Of a stretch of DNA of 64,000 nucleotides, positions 23,907-36,299 are shown one piece after another. The DNA comes from Phlegmacium glaucopus (taxonomy: Eukaryota > Basidiomycota > Agaricomycetes > Agaricales > Cortinariaceae): positions 523,676 through 587,675 of the forward strand of contig MU130553.1 in assembly GCA_015039465.1 (NCBI GenBank), written 5' to 3'. Made by a program: the position numbers and the translations under genes. The notes beneath the pieces are model-generated. The model made no database searches and was not told the DNA's origin. It saw only the letters and a program-made list of their open reading frames with translations. Every line of letters starts with the position of its first letter. The first letter of the stretch is position 1.

Positions 23907-24710
23907 TCAAAGGCCTTTGGGATTATGGATATCAGACTCTTCAAATTGAGCTCGTGCACGTTTAATATCTTCTTGCATGAAAAGGAGCTCTTCCATTCTC
24001 GCAAGTTTCTTTGCATCTGCTGGTCTTGACAGAACACGACGAAGATCGTCGATCGATAGACGCGACTTTCGAGAAGGGCCAGCAGCAGCTTGGCACTGTA
24101 CAAAAGAGCATTGTTGAGAGTCTTGTACAAAGATGACAGGGAAAGAGACATACAACATCTGTGATGTATTCTATCAAAATTTCTTCCATTACGCTTACAG
24201 TATCGTTCGCTGGATTACGGTCATCACCAAAACCATACATCAGATTTTTCACTATATGTATTACCACATGTTGAATAAACACTTTCTGGATTATATAAAA
24301 ATCAACTTGCATTCTTTGGTGAACAGCCCTTTCATATTAGACTGTCGGCGCCCTCCCCTCCCCGTCGCAGTATGCACAGAACTTGAAACATTTTCCTTGG
24401 CATAATTTGGCGCATAGGCAGTGAAAGTAGTTGTCCTTTGAGGTGTTGGTGTCGCCACGGGTGTGTAGGGTGTCACTGGAGTCTGCACACCTTGTGCTCG
24501 AGGTACCGCTGCTTGTGGATGTTGGACGTAGCTATAAGGGTATGTCCACCCGTAACCAGTTATGCCAGCCTGGTATGCGCCTGCTGGATATGTGTAGGTG
24601 CCTGGCGTTTGCGGGTGGCTGTAAGGATAAGCGCCATATGTATAAGTAGCAGAGGGTGTAGTCGTTTGGCCTGCAGGCGGCGGCGTTGGAGTGTAAGGAG
24701 TATAGGACAT
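23907..24710 (-). CDS. TAF13: TFIID subunit TAF13, intact copy 2
   Basis: General transcription factor subunit; its histone fold pairs with TAF11. The first exon (24710-24311) is one open frame beginning MSYTPYTPTPPPAGQTTT, a Tyr/Pro/Thr-rich N-terminal extension, and ends RQSNMKGLFTKE. A 59-bp intron (24310-24252) has a GCAAGT donor and a TAG acceptor and rejoins as TKELKNLMYGFGDD, the family signature. A second intron near 24150 begins GTATGT and ends TACAG, giving ITDV-CQAAAGPSRK. The C-terminus LLFMQEDIKRARAQFEES matches the family's last helix. No lesion is visible. It is the only copy with an open N-terminus, so it probably provides the function. Confidence 0.92.
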
Positions 24711-25158
24711 CGACGTTCACAACATACAATGGGTAAGATATCCAAGCATGAACAAATAGGACATCTTATCTAATCAGATATTAACAAGAAGCTGACAAAG
24801 CTGGAAACCTTTTTCAATATGAGTTGTACATTTTAAATGCAAAACAGTTTGTTTTACTTCACTGTAATCCTCTGATGTGTTGGAATACGGTGAACACTGC
24901 TGTTTACCATTGTATGTATGTTTCTATCTTTTTGTTCGCAATGGCACCGTAAATATATTCTTTATTTCACTGAGCAGTCATGCTCTTGTTCAAGTTTTCA
25001 TACTCTTTTTATCTTGTTTAATTGTTCATTAAATAGTAATCTAACTCAGTACTAAGTAGTTGATTGACTTTGGTCATATGACGATCTCAGAGAAGTGTAT
25101 ATACTAAGCGTGGTGAATCCCTTCATCTGCTGTATCGAGACTCGGTTCGGTTCAGTAC
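24711..25158. other. Intergenic, block 2 (TAF13 to HSF-fusion gene)
   Basis: Similar to 16480-16891. No gene is visible. It carries the TAF13 promoter and the 3' flank of HSF-fusion copy 2. Confidence 0.45.
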
Positions 25159-28100
25159 TTAAACGCCCCACAGGCTGAGGTCGAGAGAATCTTTGGTCGT
25201 TTTCGCGTCCCTTGGACTTTCGACTTTGGCATCTGAGTTTCGAGCGGTCTTTCGCTGGTTCCTCCAACTCCATGGCTCCGGCTTCGTCCCGATTGCTTGG
25301 GAGGGCGCATTCAGTCCCTCATTCATCGTCATCCAGTTGCCCAATGGGTCGGACAATTTGTTGATAAGTTGTTGAGGGAGCTCTTGAAGCTGGGCTTTGA
25401 CAGGACTAAGAAGAGATTCAAAGTTGAGGTTACATTCGACGTAGAGACTGTCCAGAAGTTTTTCTAAATCATCCAGTTGGCCTAATAATTGAAATCGGTG
25501 GTAAAGAGAGGAACAGAGGCCGAGGATCGCTTCCAAGAAGTGGTAATGAGTTTGCGGCAACAGAGATACCGCCTCATCGTAATACCAGATTGCTTCTTCC
25601 AGATCATCTCTTTGATTCAACTGCCAGAACCTTCTTGATAGAGCATCTGCAAGACGTAGGAGGCATTTTCCTTTGTCCGGGTGTCCTGGCGGCAGGGCAT
25701 TCAATTCTCTGCCTACACTATCTATGCGACGAGGTTGCAGTAGTGATTTCTCTCCCTGAATACCCATGAGGTCATCGAGAGATAGAAGTCGCTTGGGATG
25801 TCCCATTAGAGTTCCTCTGCCAGTGGTGGGCATTATAGACCGATCGCGGAAGGGCATGTAAACCGATCGGAGCTCGGCGGTCAAGAAGTGTAAAATCGTA
25901 GAACGATTCTCGCTAGATCCGAAGAGGTACTGCTCAACAGTGATCTGGCCCCCGTTGATTTGGTCGATAATGACTCGTTCCTCAACTGTGGGTGACTGCA
26001 GGTATTGATTGGATAAGTACCTTCAAAATAAGGTATAATATCTCTTACCATTTCACTCTTGAGCTCAAGAAAAACGATGCCTGATTATGGAGGTATTGTC
26101 AGAACTTGGATTGTCTATTATCAAGCCTCACCAGGCCTCACTAGTCACTGACCATTGTCTACTGTGATGTCATTCTGAAAGGTAACTTCTTCGATTAATT
26201 TCGAGGGATCCAGGTACGAAGAGCCCTACGAACAAAATTTTGAACCAATGGAGGGAAAAAACATACAGGCGATCCAATACCATTTTAGCAACGTAGCTCC
26301 AATCTCTGTCATGAGTCAATGCAATTTTGGCATCGGATACCTAACAATGTCGTCAACAGCTATCCCAGCTACGCCTTTAGGGCTTCGGAGATAAAAGTAC
26401 CTGAGCCAGCAAGTATTTATTGATGATCTTGGAGCTCTTGACTAAAATGTGAGATTAGTAGATTGCATTGCAAATCACTCACATCCCACATCCTCATATC
26501 CTCATTCTGTATCGCACCAAGCTGAGCAGGCACATGGCCCAACTATGTAGAAGGAGGGTAAGTAAATTAGTTCCGTTGATAGTCAGACTACTCACGTCTC
26601 CGAAAAACTCTACTTCATCCTTCATCGTCAGGTTGGGTTCAAAGGGTTTCCGTTTGATCTCATGGAGTAGGTCAGGGCGGCCACGTTTAAACTTTGGGTG
26701 GCAAAACTCCAGGCTTTGATTCTCTGCAGAGTAATAGGGGAGAGAGCTCTAAATGGAGTCGATAAAGGGAACAGAGGAGAGCAGGCGCAGAAGAGAAACA
26801 GTGAGATGCTGACAAGTATGTGAGAGGAAAAAGGCGACAAACTGACCCGAAAGTCGTACATATTTAACTCATACACGAATCTAGAGAACTGCCATTATCC
26901 GTGCGGGTATTAGTATGAGATCCAACTGAGAAGAGTGACGACAGCAGAATCTAGCGAGTATAAACACTCACATTATTGTAGAGGAAGTAAGACTCCAAAA
27001 ACCCAGTGAACCTTCCAACATTCCAGATGATAAAAGCTTCGCCAGTGTATCTCCATGTTATAGAATCAGCTGATTCGTCATTGATGATGCTATGTGATGA
27101 TCATGGATAAGTATTCAAGCGAACAGAAAAGAAGGAAGCTTACCGATATAATTTGTCCACGAAACTTGGCACAAGGCGTTTCTCGGGCACGATATCGTCC
27201 GCATCGTGGGTGTCATCGGTTGGACCAACATGACGTCTGGGGGATGAAGACGGACTAACCCACGGAACCTGAATTGGAGTTGAGCTTTCCTCATCGTCAT
27301 TGTCTTCTTCCTCAGCTACTTCACATTCTGATGGTCCAGGAGACCCCCGCCTGCCTTGAATCGACTCTGCTGGGTTGGACGATGAAGAATGAGGTGTTGT
27401 AGTGTTCGTATTGGAAGGACTGCGGTATTTTGGTTGAGAGGCTTCTTGATTAATGGCCGAAACGGTTCCGGGAAATGCTTCAGCCCATACGCTATCTGAG
27501 AGTGTAATGCTGAGGGTGCGCATGAACAAACATTGGTTTTGAAGCTGGCACGTCGGGATTTCCCCCAATTCCTCATTTTCTCCAGGTTCGGGTCCCACCC
27601 TCACTTCTGCAACACCAGAATGTTCCCAAGCATACCCACTACGTTGTGGTTGCTGTTGTCCTCCCAAAGGATGGAATTTCAAACGAAATTTGGATTGTTG
27701 GGCAGAACTAGTGTTGGAAAACGTAGCCATCCCCCACGAAGTGGTTTTGTCGCATCCAACAACTACACGAACATCACCATTCTGAGCCTCGCGCCCGCGA
27801 GGTCCGTTAACGAACTTATACCAGTCTGTTGCATGAACAGCAACATAATCTCGGAACCTGGATAAGTTACCAAGTTCTTCCTGGAAGGCACCCTCTGGCA
27901 TGGTCAGAATGGCACCTTCAGATGCAGAGGACTCAAAAATCAATCCGCTGTAATATAGCATGAGAAGTATGAAGAGAAGGACGAGGAACAAAACGCACGG
28001 AGTTTGTTCAGTTGTTTGTGATTTTACGATGGACGAACTGGCAAGGTAGCTTCCAGCGCTAAATTCTCGGAACTTGCGAATATCAATCATGCTTAGGGGA

Positions 28101-28789
28101 GGATGAATTGGAGCAAAATTATCGGGAAGAGCTTCCGGGTTGATTGGGTCGTCTCGAGCTCGACATATATTGAATAAGAAATCAAAACCACCGAAAGCTG
28201 TGACGATACCGACATCGCCGATACAAACACCTTTAGCTCGGTAAGGGATTGGTAGATGTATGTTTGCTTGCGGAATCCAGAGTGGGAAACCGCGACCTTT
28301 GAGCATGAGATGTCGTTCATAAATTTCGTTACTCCTTTGAACAGGACGTATTATGTTTTCCTCGGGAATCTAAACACACATTGAACGTCCATGTCATCTC
28401 TTATCAAGAAAAAATTACATTTGGAACTCGCCTCCTTCTGTTACGATTGTGGTCTAAACATTCTAAGCCAACGAAAAGAAGTATAGCTTAATATATACAT
28501 ACTCGTTTCGGAATTGGGAGCCGCATTATGTGCGCTTGGCTGGTTTCGTATTTGCGCCAGCTGAGGATGTAGGTCAGAATTTATATATGGATTCATCAAT
28601 AAAGCTACCACGCACTCCACCACTGGTTCTTGGTATCCTTGAAGCTGGCAAGCAGTCATCGTCATGGTCTGGACATAGCAGAGTAAAAAGTTGCAGACGA
28701 TTTATGTTTATCGTGACACTCGTACGATCCCCTTCATGGGCATCAAAATGGCCGCCAGTTATCATGGGATTGGTAGTACAGCCAAACAT
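25159..28789 (-). pseudogene. HSF-fusion gene, copy 2 (frameshift near start)
   Basis: Starts MFGCTTNPMITGGHF at 28789. About 45 codons in, two bases are missing relative to copy 3 (GATGACTGCTTGCCAG against GATGACTTTGCTTGTCAG, near 28650), shifting the frame. Downstream exons are open and well kept: KGRGFPLWIPQANIHLP, ASEGAILTMPEGAFQEEL and GCDKTTSWGMATFSN. The HSF domain reads FVDKLYRIINDESAD, ITWRYTGEAFIIWNVG, then FSRFVYELNMYDFR and HPKFKRGRPDLLHE. The long TPR-like last exon runs to a stop at 25159. An internal ATG at 28306 (MLKGRGFPLW) could still yield most of the protein, so this copy may be functional in shortened form. Confidence 0.6.
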
Positions 28790-29340
28790 CGCAGGGCTAA
28801 AATTGATGATCAGGTCGATGACGATGATTTGCTTGCATGGACTTACGCCGCGTTCGACGAAGTCGCCTCTGCATTTCCAGATCCAGGTCCAGAGCCTTGT
28901 ACTTCCCATGATTGATTGTTCCTTCTTCTCCATGGTCGTGTCAAAGCCTAACGATGAGTTAGGAGCCATTAACTTCGCGGGTAGAAGTCGAACGCTACCT
29001 TTCCTCTTGTATGATCATTGGGTTCCATGTCTTTGTTTCATGAAAGTGAGGTTTGCAGATACCTCTTGCTGGAATTTCGGGATGCTGTGCGCAAGCTGTG
29101 CGAACACAGCCGAACTTTGGAGAAATTTGTCGTAAACAAGAAACGTTCAAAGACGACAAGAACCGAAAGCAAGGTGCCCGCTGCTGCACGGCCTGAGAAT
29201 GCTGAAGAGGCAGAGAGTCCTCAACCCCCGCGCACAGTAAGCCACTGGCTAATGATGAAAGTGATTCCCAAAAGTGCTACAGATGGTCAACGTTCAACAT
29301 TTCTCGACTGTCTACAAGTTCCGGTCAACAAGACACAATC
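28790..29340. other. Intergenic, block 2 (HSF-fusion gene to RRM gene)
   Basis: A shorter version of the 34162-35553 divergent promoter region; about 0.8 kb present in block 3 is missing here. No gene is supported. Confidence 0.4.
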
Positions 29341-30083
29341 ATGGAAGAAGGCACCAAATCGAAAAGACGGTATTTGTTGGTGGTATCAGCGAAGATACCG
29401 ACGAAACTACCCTTTATGAAGGTTTCTCAACATTTGGTGTGCTAAATTTGTTCTTTCTCTCTTATTGGCCTTCTTGTGCTAACACAAATTCTGGAACAGG
29501 ACTCAGGAGATATTATCGAGGTCCAATTGCCCCCACCAGCGCTGACTCACTATCAACAAACCAATCCTACTGTTAATGGTGCGTTATTCTTCGTGTTCAA
29601 CCTCAACATTTGGCATGATATATATGCAGAGCCTAAGCACCGAGGCTTCGCATTCATCACTTTCGGATCATCTGCTGATGCTCAAGACGCAATCGACAAT
29701 ATGGATATGAACGAACTCAAAGGCCGTGTGTTGAAAGTCAATCTTGCCCGACCGATGAAGGGGACTTTACAGCCCAATGGCAATCTAGTAGGGCCAATGC
29801 GTCGCTGTTTTTCTTTTTCTATTTATGCTGTATCTTATATCCCAATGATTCTGCTTGCTATCCCAGTTTGGGAATCGGATTAATCAGGTTAAAAGAGCAT
29901 GTAAAACCCCTCCGAGTCGCACAATCTGGCGGTCCGTTTATTTTTCAATTTCCTCCCTATTTATTACCCTCATTCTCATTGAGTTCAGGTATTCAGGGAC
30001 GGTTAACTCAGGCTGAAGGAGGAGATGCAGGAGAGAACAAAAGCGATGACGATCCTATGGAGGAACTCTCTCTCTCGCGTTGA
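29341..30083 (+). pseudogene. RRM protein gene, copy 2, damaged
   Basis: Homologous over its whole length to 35554-36251. One A is missing in the AAATCGAAAAAG run of the first exon, which shifts the frame straight after MEEGTKSK. Extra bases lie near the exon 2 acceptor, and a later exon reads WESD-stop where the intact copy has WESEEWLKEH. The central RRM exon (KHRGFAFITFGSSADAQDA) is undamaged. Probably not translated into a working protein. Confidence 0.8.
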
Positions 30084-30529
30084 TGGTATAGGGAAGTACC
30101 AAAATGGATTTCAGGACAGTCCGGCCTCGCCAGTAGTCTGATATTGGAGGGGGAAAAACCCAGGTCCAGTCGCCAGTCTACACAATTGACGCGTAGTCTC
30201 GGGCCCAGGGGTACCAGTTAGGAGACAGATTTGTGCTAGGAACATTTACTCTTCGCAGATCGGAATTAATCCTATACTCAGGGTCTAAGGTGAGCAAATA
30301 CGAAACGAACCCTATGATCAGAATGCCAAATTACCATTACACCACCGACAATATATTGTTTATTTCAGTGAGCCGTCATGCTCTTGCTTTCATACTCTTT
30401 TTATCGTACATTAGTAAACTAACTCGGTACTAAGTATACGATCTCAGGGAAGTATATACAGGATAAGCCTCAGACATCATGGTGAATCCCTTCATCTGCC
30501 GTATCGAGATTCGTGTTCTGGTTCAGTAC
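30084..30529. other. Junction between blocks 2 and 3
   Basis: About 30120-30290 repeats 37400-37550 (CCCAGGTCC, GGGCCCAGGGG, GGAGACAGATTTGTG, CGCAGAT, CTCAGGGTC). From about 30293 the sequence instead matches the TAF13/HSF intergenic region (AGCAAATACGAAACGAACCC, as at 16664). This places the unequal-exchange junction at about 30290. Confidence 0.7.
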
Positions 30530-33500
30530 TTAAAGGCCCCACAGCCTGAGGTCGAGAGGATCTGTGGTCGTTTTCACGTCCTTTGGACTTTCGACTTTGG
30601 CATCTGTGTTTCCGGTGGTCTTTCGCTGGCTCCTCCGACTCTGGGGTTCCAGCCTCTTCCTTGCTTGGGAGGGCGTTCCTTCATTCATCATCACCACTGG
30701 CAATGGGTCAGAAAACCTGTTGATAAGTTGTTGGGGTCGCTCTTGAAGCTGGGCTTTGACGGGACTAATAAGAGATTCAAAGTTGAGGTTACGCTCGGCG
30801 TGGAGACGGTCCAGGAGCTTTTTTAAATCCTCGAGCTGGCCTAATAATCGAAATCGGTGGTAAACAGAGGAACAGAGGCCGAGAATCGCTTCCAAGAAGT
30901 GGTAATGAGTTTGCGACAACAGAGATACCGCCTCTTCGTAATACCAAATTGCTTCTTCCAGGTCATCTTTTTGATTCAGCTGCCAGAACCTTCTTGATAG
31001 AGCATCTGCAAGACGTAGGAGCCATATACCTTTGTCCGGGTGTTGTGGTGGTAAGGCATTCAATTCGCTGCGTACACTATCTATGTGACGACGTTGCAGC
31101 AGTGATTTCTCTCCATGAATACCCATAAGATCATCGAGAGATAGAAGTCGCTTGGGATGTCCCATTAAGGTTTCCCTGTCGCGCATTGTATAACGATGGC
31201 GCTTGGGCGTGTGGACCGATCGGAGCTCGTTGATCAAGTAGCTTAAAACCGTTGAACGATCATCGCTAGATCCAAAGAGGTACTGCTCAACAGTGATCTG
31301 GCCCCCCTCCATTTGGTCGATAATGGCTCGTTCTTCAACTAGTGACTGTAGGTATTGATGGTATAAGTACCTTCACAATAAGGTAAAATATCTCTTACTA
31401 TTCCATTCTTGAGCTCAAGAAAAACGATGCCTGATTATGGAGGTATTGTCAGAAGTTGGATTGTCTACTGTGAAGCCTCACTAGTCACTGACCGTTCTCT
31501 ACTATAACGTTATTCTGAAAGGCGACTTCTTCGATTAATTTCGAGGAATCCAGGTACGAAAGGCCCTACAAATAAAAATTCGAACCAATGGAGGGAAAAA
31601 ACATGCAGGCGATCCAATACCATTTTAGCAACATAGCTCCAATCTCTGTCATGAGTCAACGCAATTTTGGCATCGGATACCTAAAAATGTCGTCAACAGT
31701 TATCCCGGCTACACCTTTAGGGCTTCAGAGATAAAGGCACCTGATCGAGCAAGTATTTATTGATGATCTTGGAAGGGTTCTTGACCGAAATGTGAGATTA
31801 GTAGAACACATTGTAGATCACTCACATCCCACGTCCTCATATCCTCGTCCTGCATCGCACCAAGCTGAGCAGGCACATGGCCTAACTATGTAGAAGGAAG
31901 ATAAGCAAATTAGTTCAGTTGATAGTTAGACTACTCACGTCTCCGAGAAACTCTACCTTCTCCTTCATCGCCGGGCTGCAATGGGGTTCAAAGGCTTTCC
32001 GTTTGATTTCATGGAGTAGGTCAGGGCGGTCACGTATAAACTTTGGGTGGAAAAACTCCCGGCTTTGATTCTCTGTAGGGTAGTAGAGGGGAGAAATCTA
32101 AGTGGAGTCGATAGAGGAACAGGAGAGCAGGCGCAGAACAGAAACTGTGAGATGCTGACAAGTATGTGAGAAAGACGATAAACTGACCCGAAAGTCGTAC
32201 ATATGTAACTCATACACGAATCTAAAGAACTGCCATCATCCATGTGAATATGAGTATGAGATCCAACTGAGAAGAGCGTAGCATGACAAGCGGAATCTAG
32301 CGAATATAAGCACTCACGTTATTGTAGAGGAAGTAAGACTCCAAAAACTCAGTGAACGTTCCAACATTCCAGATGATAAAAGATTTGCCGGTGTTACTCC
32401 ATGTCATAAAATTAGCGAATTCGGGGTTATTGATGATGCTACGTGATGATCATGGATAAGTATTCAAGGGAACAGAAAAGAAGAAAAGCTCACTGATGTA
32501 GTCTGTCCACGAAAGTAGTTGGCACAAGGCGTTTCTCGGGCACGATATCATCCGAATCGTGAGTGTCACTGGTTGGACTCCCAGGACCAACATGATGTCT
32601 GGGAGACGAAGAAGCTGAAGACGGACTATCCCACGGAACCTGAATTGGAGTTGAACCTTCCTCATTGTCATTATCTTCCTCTTCAGCCACTTCAGATTCT
32701 GATGGTCCAGAAGATCTCTGCCTGCCTTGAATGGGCTCTGATGGGTTGGATGATGAAGAACGATGTGTTACAGTGTTCGGATTGGAAGGATGCAGGTATT
32801 GACTGTGAGAGTCTTTTTGATTAATGGCCGAAACAGTTACGGGGAATGTTTCAGCCCATACACTATCTGAAAGTGTGATGCTGAGGGTGCGCATAAACAA
32901 ACATTGGTTTCGAAATTGGTGTGGCGGGATTTCCCCTAATTCCTCATTTTCTCCAGGTTCGGGTCCCACCCTCACTTCTGCAACACCAGAATGTTCCCAA
33001 GCATACCCACTACGTTGTGGTTGCTGTTGTCCTCCCAAAGGATGGAATTTCAAACGAAAATTGGATTCTTGGGCCGAACTGGTGTTGGCAAATGTAGCCA
33101 TCCCCCAGGAAGTGGTTTTATCGCATCCAACAACTACACGAACATCACCATTCTGAGCCTCGCGCCCGCGAGGTCCGTTGACGAACTTATACCAGTCTGT
33201 TGCATGAACAGCAACATAATCTCGGAACCTGGATAAGTTGCCAAGTTCTTCCTGGAAGGCACCTTCTGGCATGGTTAGAATGGCACCTTCAGAGGCAGAA
33301 GACTCAAAAATCAGTCCTCTGTAATGTAGCATGAGAGGTATGAAGAGAAGGACGAGGAACAAACGCACGGAGTTTGTTCAGTTGTTTGTGATTTTACGAT
33401 GGACGAGCTGGCAAGGTAGCTTCCAGCGCTAAATTCTCGGAACTCGCGAACATCAGTCATGTTTAAGGGTGGATGAATTGGAGCGAAATTATCGGGAAGA

Positions 33501-34161
33501 TCTCCAGGGTTGATTGGGTCGTCTCGAGCTCGACATATATTGAATAAAAAATCAAAACCACCGAAAGCTGTGACGATACCGACGTCGCCGATACAAATAC
33601 CTTTAGCTCGGTAAGGAATTGGTAGACGTATATTTGCTTGCGGAATCCAGAGTGGGAAACCGCGACCTTTGAGCATGAGATGTCGTTCATACGTTTCGTT
33701 ACTCCTTTGAACCGGACGTATCACGTTTTCCCCGGGAATCTAAACACACATTGAACGTCCATGGCATCTCTTATCAGGAGAAATTTACATTTGGACGTCG
33801 CCTCCTTCTGTTACGGTTAGGATCTGATCATTGTTAGACAACGAAAGGAAGCAGAGCTTAATATGTACACACTCGTTTCTGAATTGGGAGTCACACTATG
33901 TGCGCTGGGCTGGTTCCCTATTTGCGCTAGCTGAGGATGTAGATCAGAATGCATATATGGATCCATCAATAAAGCTACCACGTACTCCACCACTGGTTCT
34001 GTGTATGCTTGAACCTGACAAGCAAAGTCATCGTTATGGTCTGGACACAGCAGAGTAGAAAGCTGCAGACCATTTATGTTTATCGTGACACTCGTACGAT
34101 CGCCTTGATGGGCATCAAAATGGCCGCCGGTTATCATGGGATTGGTAGTAGAGTCAAACAT
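30530..34161 (-). CDS. HSF-fusion protein, copy 3 (best preserved)
   Basis: About 950 aa from some 12 exons; every junction I worked through is in phase. Order: start MFDSTTNPMITGGHFDA; an Arg-rich stretch (NPNRNRRRRRPN); an Agaricomycete domain of unknown function (GFPLWIPQANIRLPIPYR, GDVGIVTAFGGFDFLF, ASEGAILTMPEGAFQ, GCDKTTSWGMATF); a Ser/acidic linker; an HSF-type DNA-binding fold near residues 505-600 (FVDRLHHIINNPEF, MTWSNTGKSFIIWNVG, FFRFVYELHMYDFR, HPKFIRDRPDLLHEIKRK); a helical part (LGHVPAQLGAMQDEDMR, NPSKIINKYLLDQ); and a TPR-like C-terminus (WLLRLADALSRRFWQLNQ, DDLEEAIWYYEEAVSLL). A sequence-specific nuclear regulator is inferred; targets are unknown. It is divergent from the RRM gene. 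Confidence 0.75.
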
Positions 34162-35553
34162 CGCAGGGCTAAAATTGATGATCAGGTCGATGACGAGGAT
34201 TTGCTTGCATGGACTTACGCCGCGTTCGACGAAGTCGCTTGTGCATTTCCAGATCCAGAGCTAGAGCCTTGTACTTCCGATGATTGAATGTTCCTTCTTC
34301 TCCATGGTCGTATCAAATTGAAAAGCTAACAATGAGTTGAGAGCTATTAACTTCGCGGGTAGAAGTCGAGCGCTACCTTTCTTCTTGTATTATCATTGGG
34401 TCCCATGCCTTTGTTTCGTGAAACTGAGAGGTTTGGAGATAACTTCTTGTTGCAATGCTGTGCGAGCACAGCCCAGCTATCCATTTTCGGTACTTCGAGG
34501 TGGAAGGCCCAGAATTTTTTGGGAATACTCTTTCAGTGAAAGCAATAATTGTGAGTGGAGTCTGCAGGGAATAAACGGAATGCTTTCCCCCACATCAACA
34601 TCCAACATTATATCTCACCGTCTGGTAAATATTCCCGTTCACCGCGAGGCTTGTCAATGAAAGTCATTCGAGAGGGTTAGGTTAGTGGACCGTGCGCAAG
34701 AACCTAAATCCAGCTTAAGGTCAGATGCCGCGAGGAAGCCGGACCATCCTTCAGCACCAACTGTGGAGAAAACAAGAAACATTCAAAGACGACAAAGAAT
34801 GGAGAACCGAAAGCAAAGTGTCCACTGCTGCACGGCCTGAGAATGCTAAAGAGGAAGAAATTTCTTAACCTCGCGGCGCACAGTAAGCCACCAGCTATTG
34901 ATAAAGTAATTCCCAAAAGTGCTGTCACCACAGTGTAGTCGTACTGCCGTACTGTCCTCTTGTCGTTTGTGAGTGAAAGTATGAATTTCATCGCCAAAGT
35001 CATGCTTATTAGTCGTTGTGACCGGGTTGCAGCTGCTCGAGAATCGATTCAATCGAGATAATATTTCATCCGTTGGTGTAATTTCCTTTTGCCATCCACA
35101 ATTTGATGTCTTTTCCTTGAAGAAAGCTTCAAAAATTTCGTGGTGGAATCTTGACTCTAGCCATACACCCCTTTTTGTTGGGTGTCTGTTGGTTTAATGG
35201 TTATCTTTGACCGTCGTCAACTTGGCCTAGTGACATATGTTGGACCTATTTGTTCCTGTCAAAGGGCCCTCTTGAAACCCGTTTATCTCTCTGAATCCGT
35301 ATTACCTTTTTTGTACTTCTGTATTTGTGGTCTTTTTGCCCCCCTTTGCCCTGTCCAGAAATGCGTTCTCTGCCTGGTTTGAGATTGTGATTCTACCTGA
35401 TCCATCGAAGTTGTCTTCTTAATCTTTATCTTAGACATACTACGATGGATGTCGTTGTAACAATTTATAACAAAATACAAATCGCTGTTTGAACTTGAAT
35501 TCGTGACTTCCGCCAGTGGTCAGCCATCTGCTTCCGATCAACAAGACACAATT
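34162..35553. other. Divergent intergenic region, block 3
   Basis: Lies between the HSF-fusion and RRM genes, which are transcribed away from each other. Fragments resemble those in blocks 1 and 2, but all frames are interrupted by indels between copies. No gene is supported. Confidence 0.45.
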
Positions 35554-36251
35554 ATGGAAGAAGGCACCAAATCGAAAAAGACAGTATTTGTTGGTGGTAT
35601 CAGCGAAGATACAGACGAAACTACCCTTTATGAAGGTTTTTCGACATTTGGTGTGTTAAATTCATTCTCTCTCTCATTATTGGCCTTCTTGTGCTAACAC
35701 AAATTCTGGAATAGGAGATATTATCGAGGTCCAATTGCCCCCACCAGCGCTGACCCACTATCAACAAACTAATCCTACTGGTAATGGTACGTTATTCTTC
35801 GTGTTCAACCTCAACATTTAGCATGATATATATGCAGAGCCTAAGCACCGAGGCTTCGCGTTCATCACTTTTGGATCATCCGCTGATGCTCAGGACGCAA
35901 TCGACAACATGGATATGAACGAACTCAAAGGCCGTGTGTTGAAAGTCAATCTTGCCCGACCAATGAAGGGGACTTTACAGCCCAATGGCAATAGGGCCAG
36001 TGCGTCTCTGTTTTTCTTTTCCATTTGCACTGTATCTGATATCCGCTTGCTATCCCAGTTTGGGAATCGGAGGAATGGTTAAAAGAACATGTAAAACCTC
36101 TCGCACAATCTGGCGGTCCGTTCATTTTCATTTTCCTCCCTATTTATCATTCTCATTCTCATTGCGTTCAGGTGTTCAAGGACGGTTAGCTGAAGTTGAA
36201 GGAGAAGATGGAGGAGAGAACAAAAGCGATAACGATGCTATGGAGGAGTAA
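35554..36251 (+). CDS. RRM RNA-binding protein (cyclophilin-E-like RRM), intact copy
   Basis: Five exons join in phase. The protein starts MEEGTKSKKTVFVGGISED; TVFVGGIS is the RNP2 motif. After two introns comes KHRGFAFITFGSSADAQDA, the RNP1 motif. The domain ends ELKGRVLKVNLARPMKG, closest by eye to the RRM of cyclophilin E, but no peptidyl-prolyl isomerase domain follows. The tail reads IWESEEWLKEHVKPLAQSGG and ends in an acidic stretch (NDAMEE). It is about 160-170 aa. A role in mRNA processing is plausible; the target is unknown. It is the only one of three copies without lesions. A GTG at 35503 in frame is not needed. Confidence 0.85.
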
Positions 36252-36299
36252 CTCTCGCGTTAATGGTGTAGGGATATACCAAAATGGATTTCAGGAGGG

